A stretch of 8,810 nt of DNA from JBDREW01 sp043819385 (GTDB lineage Bacteria; Patescibacteriota; Minisyncoccia; Minisyncoccales; GWA2-38-27), in the NCBI GenBank assembly GCA_043819385.1, contig JBDREW010000039.1:1-8810 (forward strand). The letters run 5' to 3'. Made by a program: the position numbers and the translations under genes. This document shows, piece after piece, positions 1-5,736 of the stretch. Every line of letters begins with the position of its first letter. Position 1 is the first letter of the stretch. The notes below the pieces were generated by a model. That model was not told the origin of the DNA. It made no database searches and was given only the letters and a program-made list of their open reading frames with translations.

Positions 1-2
1 TT

Positions 3-137
3 ACTTCAAAGAACACACAACAAAGACTAAAATTAAAACTTTTACGCAAACATTATGGACAGATAATTGCTAATCAAGCTATACTAAAACAACAAACTAT
101 TCTACTACCTAATTTGTCCGAAATGTGCGTTAATTAA
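3..137 (+). CDS. Possible 3' end of an unidentified gene (5' truncated by window)
   Basis: This frame stays open from the window edge for 44 codons to a TAA at 135-137. The translated tail is rich in Gln, Leu and Ile and ends LLPNLSEMCVN. I do not recognise a family; a resemblance to the end of a LysM-like repeat is too weak to use. The other plus-strand frames contain stops within the first 75 bases, and I saw no long open minus-strand frame here. In DNA this AT-rich, a 44-codon open frame could arise by chance. The tyrS promoter begins just after the stop, which fits a gene boundary. No terminator hairpin is visible between the two. Confidence 0.3.
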   Translation, partial: TSKNTQQRLKLKLLRKHYGQIIANQAILKQQTILLPNLSEMCVN

Positions 138-144
138 CTAATGT

Positions 145-172
145 TTGACAAAATTATATATTTTAATATAAA
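145..172 (+). promoter_or_regulatory. Promoter of tyrS
   Basis: A perfect -35 box TTGACA (145-150) is followed after 16 bases by TATAAA (167-172). Transcription would start near 179, giving a leader of about 49 bases. A second -10-like TATAAT lies at 177-182 without a matching -35. No T-box or other leader structure is seen before tyrS, and no clear Shine-Dalgarno sequence precedes its ATG. Confidence 0.5.
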
Positions 173-227
173 CTAATATAATGTCAAAAAAAATAAAATG
201 GAACTTTTATAAAAAAAGTAGCAATTT

Positions 228-1448
228 ATGAAAAAAATCATAGTAGATCTCAAAGTCGTTGAAAAAGTTATAGATTCTTTTGCAAGAACAACAGAAGAAG
301 TTTTTACTTTAGATGAATTAAAAAAACTACTTATTTCTGGGCGACAGTTAAAGATGAAATTTGGTGTTGATGTTACGGCTCCGGATATTCATATCGGTCA
401 TGCAGTTAATCTCTGGATGTATCGAGAACTCCAAAAATTAGGTCATAAGATTATTTTTCTTGTTGGAGATTTTACTACTCAGATTGGTGATCCAACAGGA
501 AAAAATAAAACAAGACCGATTATCTCTGATGAGGAAATTAAAAGAAATTCAGAAAAGTTTATTAAACAAGCCACGATAGTTTTAGATGATGATCCTGATC
601 TTATAGAAATAAGAAGAAATTCAGAATGGTATAATAAAATGTCAGTTAAAGATATGCTTTCTCTAATGTCTACTGTAACTCATGATCGGTTAGTCTCTCG
701 TGATATGTTTCGCAAAAGGATTAAAGAAGGCCAAGAAATTTATGAGCATGAATTGATTTATCCTATTCTTCAGGGATACGATTCGGTTATGTTAGAATCA
801 GATTTAACTATCATCGGCTCAGATCAACTTTTTAATGAAATGATGGGTCGTTTTTTTCAGGAGAAGTTTAGTCAAGTTCCACAGGTAGTTATTACTACTA
901 AAATTACACCTGGTATTGATGGTGGAAAGAAACAGAGTAAAAGCCTGGGCAACTATATCGGTCTTGCACATTCATCTCGTGACAAATTTGGTCGGATAAT
1001 GAGTATATCAGACAATCTTATCATAGATTATTTAAAAGTTTACACTGAGATTTCTCTTAAAAAAATTGAAAAAATAAAAAAAGATTTGTTGAATGATCCA
1101 ATGGAATATAAGCTTTTCCTTGCAAGAGAAATTGTTGCCCGTTATCATGGAGAAGAGGTGGCAGAAAAAGAATTAAATTGGTTTAAAGAAACATTTAGCG
1201 GACGAAAGATTCCTAAAGATATTCCGGTAGTTTCTATGGGAGCTATTTCGATGACATTATTTCAAATTCTTAGAAAATGTTTTTCAGCCAAAGAAAAAAC
1301 TAATAGTGATATAAAACGCTTAATTAAACAGCGAGCAGTCAAGATTGATGATGAAATTGTTGAAGATTTTAAAAAGAAACTTTCTTTGTCTAATAAAAGT
1401 ATTAATCTTAGTGTTGGAAAAAGGAATTGGTTTAAGATTATTTCTTAA
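228..1448 (+). CDS. tyrS: Tyrosyl-tRNA synthetase
   Basis: This cytoplasmic enzyme activates tyrosine with ATP and charges tRNA-Tyr. The 406 residues form a class I Rossmann catalytic domain (about 35-330) and a C-terminal S4 RNA-binding domain (about 341-404). The HIGH motif is intact at residues 55-58 in the context TAPDIHIGH. The KMSKS loop reads KQSKS (235-239), followed by LGN, so the usual Met is Gln. The motifs LQGYDSV (181-187) and GSDQLFN (197-203) belong to the ATP/tyrosine pocket of the TyrS/TyrZ-type enzyme. The length is normal for the family. The ATG at 228 starts the MKKIIVDLK N-terminus; no strong ribosome-binding site precedes it. The gene is a single transcription unit closed by a terminator at 1470-1499. 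Confidence 0.95.
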   Translation: MKKIIVDLKVVEKVIDSFARTTEEVFTLDELKKLLISGRQLKMKFGVDVTAPDIHIGHAVNLWMYRELQKLGHKIIFLVGDFTTQIGDPTGKNKTRPIISDEEIKRNSEKFIKQATIVLDDDPDLIEIRRNSEWYNKMSVKDMLSLMSTVTHDRLVSRDMFRKRIKEGQEIYEHELIYPILQGYDSVMLESDLTIIGSDQLFNEMMGRFFQEKFSQVPQVVITTKITPGIDGGKKQSKSLGNYIGLAHSSRDKFGRIMSISDNLIIDYLKVYTEISLKKIEKIKKDLLNDPMEYKLFLAREIVARYHGEEVAEKELNWFKETFSGRKIPKDIPVVSMGAISMTLFQILRKCFSAKEKTNSDIKRLIKQRAVKIDDEIVEDFKKKLSLSNKSINLSVGKRNWFKIIS

Positions 1449-1469
1449 TTAATATAGATAAAATATAGG

Positions 1470-1499
1470 GTGGCTATTGATGATTTGCCACTTTTTTTT
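1470..1499 (+). terminator. Rho-independent terminator after tyrS
   Basis: GTGGC (1470-1474) pairs with GCCAC (1487-1491) across a 12-base loop. Eight T residues follow directly (1492-1499). It lies 22 bases after the tyrS stop and separates tyrS from argS. Confidence 0.8.
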
Positions 1500-1523
1500 A
1501 TTTGCCGAATTTTTAAAATTAGT

Positions 1524-1551
1524 TTGTTTTTTTTAAAAAAACTTATATAAT
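1524..1551 (+). promoter_or_regulatory. Promoter of argS
   Basis: TTGTTT (1524-1529), a 16-base spacer and a perfect TATAAT (1546-1551) suggest a transcript start near 1558. The leader to the ATG at 1581 would be only about 23 bases and contains no Shine-Dalgarno sequence. The surrounding A/T tracts make the -35 assignment weak. Confidence 0.45.
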
Positions 1552-1580
1552 TAATTTAAAGATTGATTTTATATAAAAAT

Positions 1581-3386
1581 ATGAATATATTTATAAATAC
1601 AGAAAATAAAGATAGAGTATTGTCGCTTGTTATTCAGCAGATTCTTAAAGAGATTAATCAGGCAATTAAGTCTTTAAAATGGAATTATAATATTCAAGAT
1701 TCTGATCTAGATTGTCCGATAGAAAAAGAAATGGGTGATTTTTCGTTGCCTTGTTTTAAATTGGCAAAAGAATTAAAACGTACACCTGATTTTGTTGCAA
1801 AATTATTATCTGAAAAGATTAATCCAACCGAATTTGTTTCTTCTGTAAAATGTTTAGGAGGTTATTTAAATTTTTATGTAAATAAAATTAAAATTACTCC
1901 CCTTGTTTTAAATCAAATTATAAAAGAAAAAGAAAAGTATGGAAATTCTAAATTAGGCAAAAAAGAAAAAATAATGATAGAGTTTTCTTCTCCTAATACA
2001 AGTAAGCCGTTGCATTTAGGGCATGTGCGCAATATCGTTATTGGCTGGAGTGTGTCGCGATTGTTAGAAACAATAGGTTTTAAAACAATAAAAACAAGCC
2101 TTCTTAATGATAGAGGTATTCATATCTGTAAAGTTATATTAAGTTATAAGAAATGGGCTGAAAATAAAAAACCTACGATTAAATCTGATCATTTTATTGG
2201 TAATTATTATGTTCTTTTTGAAAAAAAATTAAAAGAGAACCCAGATATTCAGAAAGAACTTTTGGAAACTTTAAATAAATTAGAAAAAGAAGAGGTTTTA
2301 ATATTTAATTTGTGGGAGAAGATAAATCAATGGGCGAAAAAAGATCCTTCAACTTTTACTTTATGGAAAAAGATAAATCAATGGGCAGAGAAAGGATTTA
2401 AAGAAACTTATTTAAAATTAGGTGTGTCTTTTGATAAAGTATATCGAGAAAGTAAAATTTATAAAAAAGGTAAAAAGATAATTTTAGATGGCTTGGAAAA
2501 AGGAATTTTTAAAAAAGATAAAGATGGGGCAATAATAGCAAAGTTGGAAAAATATGGGTTGCCAGATAAGGTTTTACTTAGATCTGATGGGACTTCCATT
2601 TATATTACGCAAGATATTTATTTAGCGATATTAAAATTTAAAGAATATAAATTAAAAAAATCTATTTATTGTGTTGGCAATGAACAAGAATTATATTTAA
2701 AACAGCTTTTTAAAATTTTAGAAATGTTAGGTTATGATTGGTCAAAAAATTGTTATCATTTAAATTATGGAATGGTTTTTTTACCTGAAGGAAAAATGAA
2801 ATCAAGAGAAGGAAAAGTTGTTGAGGCAGATAAACTTATTTCAGATTTGAAGAATCTTGCACAAGAGGAAATTTTAAAAAGAAATTCAAATATTTCTGAA
2901 AAGAAATTATCTGATAGAAGTTTAAAAGTTGCTATTTCAGCATTAAAATATTATCTTCTTGAAATTAATCCTTCTAAAAATATTTATTTTAATCCCAAAA
3001 AATCAGTTTCTTTTAATGGAAGAACAGGCCCATATATTCAGTATTCTTATGCGAGAATTTGTAGTATTTTGAAAAAAGCAGGGCGTTTATCTTTTCATAA
3101 TATAAATTATTCTTGTTTAAAAAATGAAGGAGAATTAGAATTAATTATGTTTTTATCTAAATTCCCTTCTGTTATAGAAAAATCTGCTTTGAATTATAAC
3201 CCTGCTATTCTAGCACAATATCTTTATCATTTATCAGAAATTTTTAATTCTTTTTATGAAAATTTTTCTGTTCTTGAAGCAGATAAAGAAACAAAAAATG
3301 CTAGATTATTATTAATTAATTCTACAAAAATAGTGTTTAAAAAAGGTTTAAACTTACTTGGAATTGATGTTCTTGAAAAAATGTAA
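1581..3386 (+). CDS. argS: Arginyl-tRNA synthetase with a 17-residue tandem duplication
   Basis: Class I synthetase that charges tRNA-Arg. From the ATG at 1581 it has 601 residues; a TTG at 1563 would add six, but the ATG is preferred. The order is an N-terminal additional domain (about 1-100), the catalytic core with HLGH at 145-148 after SPNTSKPL, a KMSKS equivalent KMKSREG at 405-411, and the C-terminal helical DALR anticodon-binding domain. That domain is introduced by the hallmark FNGRTGPYIQYSYAR and ends LLGIDVLEKM, a normal ArgRS terminus. Residues 242-258 and 259-275 are two tandem copies of a segment that family members normally carry once (LWxKINQWA in both). The last 20 bases overlap the next ORF in another frame, so the two are probably co-transcribed and translationally coupled. 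Confidence 0.94.
   Translation: MNIFINTENKDRVLSLVIQQILKEINQAIKSLKWNYNIQDSDLDCPIEKEMGDFSLPCFKLAKELKRTPDFVAKLLSEKINPTEFVSSVKCLGGYLNFYVNKIKITPLVLNQIIKEKEKYGNSKLGKKEKIMIEFSSPNTSKPLHLGHVRNIVIGWSVSRLLETIGFKTIKTSLLNDRGIHICKVILSYKKWAENKKPTIKSDHFIGNYYVLFEKKLKENPDIQKELLETLNKLEKEEVLIFNLWEKINQWAKKDPSTFTLWKKINQWAEKGFKETYLKLGVSFDKVYRESKIYKKGKKIILDGLEKGIFKKDKDGAIIAKLEKYGLPDKVLLRSDGTSIYITQDIYLAILKFKEYKLKKSIYCVGNEQELYLKQLFKILEMLGYDWSKNCYHLNYGMVFLPEGKMKSREGKVVEADKLISDLKNLAQEEILKRNSNISEKKLSDRSLKVAISALKYYLLEINPSKNIYFNPKKSVSFNGRTGPYIQYSYARICSILKKAGRLSFHNINYSCLKNEGELELIMFLSKFPSVIEKSALNYNPAILAQYLYHLSEIFNSFYENFSVLEADKETKNARLLLINSTKIVFKKGLNLLGIDVLEKM
2304..2405 (+). repeat. In-frame tandem duplication (2 x 51 bases) inside argS
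   Basis: Two adjacent 51-base units, 2304-2354 and 2355-2405, encode FNLWEKINQWAKKDPST and FTLWKKINQWAEKGFKE. The 17-base core AAGATAAATCAATGGGC is identical in both (2319-2335 and 2370-2386), while flanking positions have diverged. The second copy runs into the conserved sequence leading to the LGVSFD region, so the first copy is probably the extra one. Confidence 0.8.
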
Positions 3387-3528
3387 TGGATGTGATTGGT
3401 ATAAAGTTTGCAAAGGAAGATGTCCTTTTCATCATTATCTAGGAAAAGGAGTTAATATTTTTTGCCAAGATTTTCAACGATTGTTTAATCATATACAGAA
3501 ATCTTTGAAAAAATATCAATTTATTTAA
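3367..3528 (+). CDS. Small stand-alone SPASM-like Cys-cluster protein (53 aa)
   Basis: This short ORF starts at ATG 3367 inside argS (20-base overlap, different frame) and ends at TAA 3526-3528. A weak GGA at 3360-3362 could serve as its ribosome-binding site; coupling to argS translation is likely. The cysteines are C6-x2-C9-x5-C15-x3-C19, then C33 in FCQDFQRLF. CX2CX5CX3C followed by a later Cys is the pattern of the C-terminal half of SPASM domains in radical SAM peptide and sulfatase maturases, where it ligates an auxiliary 4Fe-4S cluster. The typical GxCP turn (KGRCP, 16-20) and the trailing aromatic helix are also present. No radical SAM core (CX3CX2C) is encoded upstream; that space is argS. 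It could be an independent Fe-S or zinc microprotein, or the remnant of a lost maturase. Function unknown. Confidence 0.72.
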   Translation: MFLKKCNGCDWYKVCKGRCPFHHYLGKGVNIFCQDFQRLFNHIQKSLKKYQFI

Positions 3529-3563
3529 AAAAAGAGTGGCTTTGAATAAAATCACTCTTTTTT
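3527..3563 (+). terminator. Rho-independent terminator after the argS/SPASM-like unit
   Basis: An A-rich 5' arm ending GAGTG (3534-3538) pairs with CACTC (3553-3557) followed by six T residues (3558-3563). The loop is 14 bases. It directly follows the stop of the small SPASM-like ORF, supporting that ORF as the true end of the argS unit. Confidence 0.8.
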
Positions 3564-3576
3564 ATTTTTTGAAATT

Positions 3577-3585
3577 TGTTAAAAT
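3577..3585 (+). promoter_or_regulatory. Extended -10 promoter of the acetyltransferase gene
   Basis: TGTTAAAAT (3577-3585) matches an extended -10 element (TG-n-TAAAAT). A start 6-7 bases downstream would fall at about 3592, only 3 bases before the ATG at 3595. The mRNA would be essentially leaderless, which agrees with the absence of a Shine-Dalgarno sequence. Confidence 0.4.
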
Positions 3586-3594
3586 GAATTTAAT

Positions 3595-4125
3595 ATGAGA
3601 ATAAATTGTAAAAGTACAAGAATTAAATTAAGGAAACTTAAAATTTCTGATGCTGAATTTCTTTGTAAGAATGCCAACGATAAAGATATTGTGAGGTATA
3701 CTTATGTATTTCCTCCTCCATTTAATATAAAAAAGGCAAAAGAATTCATTAGAAAAATACAAAAAGAGTGGAAAGATAAAAAATCTTTTGAATTTGGTAT
3801 AGAATTAAAAAAGAGTAGGAAATTAATAGGTACAGTAAATATTTTTAATATAAATTATAGAAATAAAAAGGCTGAAGTGGGTTTATGGCTTTCAAAAAAA
3901 TATTGGGGTAGAGGATTAGCAGAAGAATCTCTTAGTTTATTATTATGCTCAGGATTTAATAAATTAAAATTAAAAAAATTTCAAGCAAGAATTTTACATA
4001 AAAATATATTTGCCCAAAAATTAATAGAAAAGATGGGTTTTAAGTTAGAAAAAAGATTAAAAAGAAATACTTTTTTTAAAAATGAATGGTTTGATGATTT
4101 AATTTATATTATTAAGGTTGACTAA
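3595..4125 (+). CDS. GNAT family N-acetyltransferase, RimJ/RimL type
   Basis: A 176-residue acetyl-CoA-dependent acetyltransferase. The N-terminus (STRIKLRKLKISDAEFL, 7-23) is typical of RimJ/RimL-like GNATs. Motif A lies in the stretch EVGLWLSKKYWGRGLAEE (94-111), with the acetyl-CoA-binding turn YWGRGLAEE and its RxxGxG-type glycines. The C-terminal NIFAQKLIEKMGF (137-149) matches motif B, where members typically have Asn, Leu and EKxGF. Characterised relatives acetylate ribosomal-protein N-termini, but many others act on small molecules, so the substrate is open. It sits alone between the terminator at 3527-3563 and a convergent minus-strand gene. No Shine-Dalgarno sequence precedes the ATG. 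Confidence 0.88.
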   Translation: MRINCKSTRIKLRKLKISDAEFLCKNANDKDIVRYTYVFPPPFNIKKAKEFIRKIQKEWKDKKSFEFGIELKKSRKLIGTVNIFNINYRNKKAEVGLWLSKKYWGRGLAEESLSLLLCSGFNKLKLKKFQARILHKNIFAQKLIEKMGFKLEKRLKRNTFFKNEWFDDLIYIIKVD

Positions 4126-4230
4126 AATTGAATAAAACAATATATTAAAATTAGTTGTTGTGAATGTTTCTCAACTTTGACAATTGAATAATGTTTGAAA
4201 AGGTTTGCGAAAGGAGAAAAAAAGTTAGGT

Positions 4231-4797
4231 CTATTTTCTCATAGATGATTTAACTAATTTTAAAGTATATTCTCTTGTTTTATTAAAATCTCTTGTTTTT
4301 TTATAAAATTTAAAAATCTTCTTTCTATATTTTGAAAACTTATCCCATCCTTTATCTTCAAATCCATAGAAATTATTTAACACTGTCAAGGTTTCTTTTA
4401 CTTCGGTGTCTTGATATTTTTCAGTTTTAAAGACATAATCATACATAAAATGATTAGCTTCGTGACATATTGTATTTTCTACTTGTATAGGTCCTCTTTT
4501 TATTGAAATTGATAACCATTTTTCTTTTACATTCCAAGTAGAAAATGGCGTAGAATTAACATATACAATAATATTTGGCATATCGCATTTGTATATTTTT
4601 TTTATTGCTTTTCTTATTTTAATTTCATCTACAATAAAAGAAAAACAATTTGCCATTATTTTTGCTTTTGAAATTTCTTTCTTATCAAATTTTATTTTAG
4701 GAAATTTAAAATCAAATACAGGAGACAATTTGTCTCCCATTTTATTTACTTCTTTAAATATTTTTTTATCTATTTTTTCGTTATAAATTATTTTCAT
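4231..4797 (-). CDS. Putative zinc metallopeptidase (HEXXH motif)
   Basis: A 188-residue protein with HEANH at residues 112-116 (bases 4450-4464 on the plus strand) in the context ENTICHEANHFMYDYVF. It fits the zincin pattern of two His ligands and a catalytic Glu. E135 in EVKETLTVLNN, 19 residues after the second His, could be the third ligand, as in gluzincins. I recognise no named family. No signal peptide or membrane segment is evident from this start, so it is probably cytoplasmic. An upstream ATG at 4833 would add a 12-residue hydrophobic stretch. Its codons are rich in C-ending forms, unlike the rest of the gene, so I prefer the ATG at 4797. No Shine-Dalgarno sequence is seen for either start. 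The gene converges with the acetyltransferase gene. Confidence 0.7.
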   Translation of the reverse strand: MKIIYNEKIDKKIFKEVNKMGDKLSPVFDFKFPKIKFDKKEISKAKIMANCFSFIVDEIKIRKAIKKIYKCDMPNIIVYVNSTPFSTWNVKEKWLSISIKRGPIQVENTICHEANHFMYDYVFKTEKYQDTEVKETLTVLNNFYGFEDKGWDKFSKYRKKIFKFYKKTRDFNKTREYTLKLVKSSMRK

Positions 4798-4845
4798 AGA
4801 TATAAAGGAAACAAAGCTGACAGAGAGGAACATTTTGATACGATG

Positions 4846-4870
4846 CCGATTAATAGTAATTGATTATCGG
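4846..4870. repeat. Inverted repeat between the two minus-strand genes
   Basis: CCGATTAAT (4846-4854) pairs with ATTATCGG (4863-4870), with one bulged T, around an 8-base loop. It is adjacent to the larger hairpin at 4882-4916. On the minus strand it lies upstream of the metallopeptidase gene, where it could be an operator or leader hairpin; no function is shown. Confidence 0.4.
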
Positions 4871-4881
4871 TTAATGAGGAC

Positions 4882-4916
4882 AAGACAGGGGGTAAAATTT
4901 TACGTCCTGTCTTTTT
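4882..4916 (+). terminator. Strong terminator-like hairpin facing the plus strand
   Basis: AAGACAGG (4882-4889) pairs with CCTGTCTT (4906-4913). The stem continues through a G-U pair and one G-G mismatch into a self-complementary GTAAAATTTTAC centre. Five T residues end it on the plus strand (4912-4916). On the minus strand the hairpin is followed by TTGTCC, a poor U-tract, although it could still act for the methyltransferase gene. No plus-strand gene precedes it. Confidence 0.6.
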
Positions 4917-4938
4917 CATTACAAAAGAGCAGTTTTAT

Positions 4939-5520
4939 TTATTTTTTGGAGATTATAAAAATCCATTTCATTTTTTTGCAAGAAAAAGTTTCCGAGTAGA
5001 TTATTTTAAAATTAGAATCTTTTAAATATTTTTCTAATTCACTTTTGTCAAACATAGTAAATATTCTAGTATCATTTTTTTTCTTTTTTCTTTTTTGTTT
5101 AGCTGGGGCAATTATTCCAAGAATTCCATTTTTTTTCAATATTTTTCTAAAATTTTTTAATAATTTATTTAAATCATTTTTATCTATATGAGTTATTGCA
5201 GATGAGCACCATATTCCGTTAAAAGAGTTATTTCTAAACTTCATATTAAAAAAATCCATTATCCTAAATTTACCTTGAAAATTCTTTTTAGCAAAGTTTA
5301 TCATTTTTTCTGATAAATCAATTCCAAGGCAGTTGATTTCCTTTTTAGTAAAATAATCAGTGTCGTGTCCTGGTCCGCAAGCAACATCAAGAATTTTATT
5401 ACCCGAAATTAAACTAATAAATTTATCAATTTTATTTTTTAAAATTATAGTACCGCTTTTAATATCTTTCTCAGTGTATTGGTTATAAAATTTTATTGTT
5501 TTTTTAGTATAATTTTTCAT
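4939..5520 (-). CDS. Class I SAM-dependent methyltransferase (small, stand-alone)
   Basis: A 193-residue methyltransferase-domain protein. Motif I is ILDVACGPGHDT (43-54), the SAM-binding loop. Motif II has the ribose-binding acidic residue D68 in GIDLSEKM. D89 is a likely adenine-contacting residue. GIWCSSAITHI (102-112) is the strand-4 region, and LKKNGILGI (128-136) the strand-5 hairpin. This is the general Methyltransf_11/25 type seen in ubiquinone-like and small-molecule methyltransferases; the substrate cannot be read from the sequence. A lysine-rich loop (KQKRKKKKND, 141-150) could contact a nucleic acid or acidic partner, but AT-rich genomes favour Lys anyway. The gene has its own extended -10 promoter and no Shine-Dalgarno sequence. 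Confidence 0.85.
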   Translation of the reverse strand: MKNYTKKTIKFYNQYTEKDIKSGTIILKNKIDKFISLISGNKILDVACGPGHDTDYFTKKEINCLGIDLSEKMINFAKKNFQGKFRIMDFFNMKFRNNSFNGIWCSSAITHIDKNDLNKLLKNFRKILKKNGILGIIAPAKQKRKKKKNDTRIFTMFDKSELEKYLKDSNFKIIYSETFSCKKMKWIFIISKK

Positions 5521-5542
5521 AAAATGTTCTAATTATTATAAT

Positions 5543-5551
5543 ATTATAGCA
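5543..5551 (-). promoter_or_regulatory. Extended -10 promoter of the minus-strand methyltransferase
   Basis: Read on the minus strand, TGCTATAAT occupies 5551 to 5543: a perfect TATAAT with an upstream TG. It would start transcription near 5536, leaving a leader of about 16 bases. A second minus-strand TATAAT (5540-5535) lies even closer to the ATG. No good -35 is visible, as is usual for extended -10 promoters. Confidence 0.5.
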
Positions 5552-5570
5552 AATTATGGAAAAATAAGGT

Positions 5571-5605
5571 ATTAAAAAATAGAGGATTTTTCTCTGTTTT
5601 TTAAT
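5571..5605. terminator. A/T-rich 14-bp hairpin in the divergent intergenic region
   Basis: Bases 5571-5584 (ATT, six A, TAGAG) pair with 5592-5605 (CTCTG, six T, AAT) around a 7-base loop, with one T-G wobble. The symmetric A and T tracts give it a terminator-like shape on both strands. It lies between divergent promoters, where no transcript needs to end, so an insulator or regulatory role is equally possible. Confidence 0.4.
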
Positions 5606-5677
5606 ATATATGACATTTAATATATGAATGTGAGTATTTTGTATATTCTTATATAATATGTATATGATAATATGTGT

Positions 5678-5703
5678 ATATGGTATAAAAATATGGTATA
5701 AAA
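5678..5703 (+). repeat. Tandem 13-base repeat with TATA-like boxes
   Basis: ATATGGTATAAAA occurs twice in a row (5678-5690 and 5691-5703). Each copy carries a TATAAA box. The stretch around it, about 5603-5736, is almost pure A/T with many TATG and TATA units and no gene. Confidence 0.7.
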
Positions 5704-5716
5704 ATAATAATTAAGT

Positions 5717-5722
5717 TATAAT
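5717..5722 (+). promoter_or_regulatory. -10 box upstream of the methyltransferase/kinase pair
   Basis: A perfect TATAAT (5717-5722) would place the transcript start near 5729, about 8 bases before the ATG at 5737. No convincing -35 is present. Several other TATA-like boxes lie upstream, so the exact promoter is uncertain. Confidence 0.4.
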
Positions 5723-5736
5723 AAAAGTATAAAAAT

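Noticed and set aside
1467..1474. AGGGTGGC after tyrS, resembling the start of a T-box sequence
   Set aside because: It is the 5' arm of a simple terminator, lacks the following ACCGCG half and has no leader structure or downstream antiterminator.
4589..4786. Plus-strand open frame of 65 codons opposite the metallopeptidase gene
   Set aside because: It is an antisense shadow with a hydrophobic low-complexity product typical of reversed Lys-rich coding sequence.
4798..4833. Longer start for the metallopeptidase with a hydrophobic N-terminus (possible signal peptide)
   Set aside because: Only 12 residues are added, without a positively charged start or cleavage site. Their C-ending codons differ from the rest of the gene.
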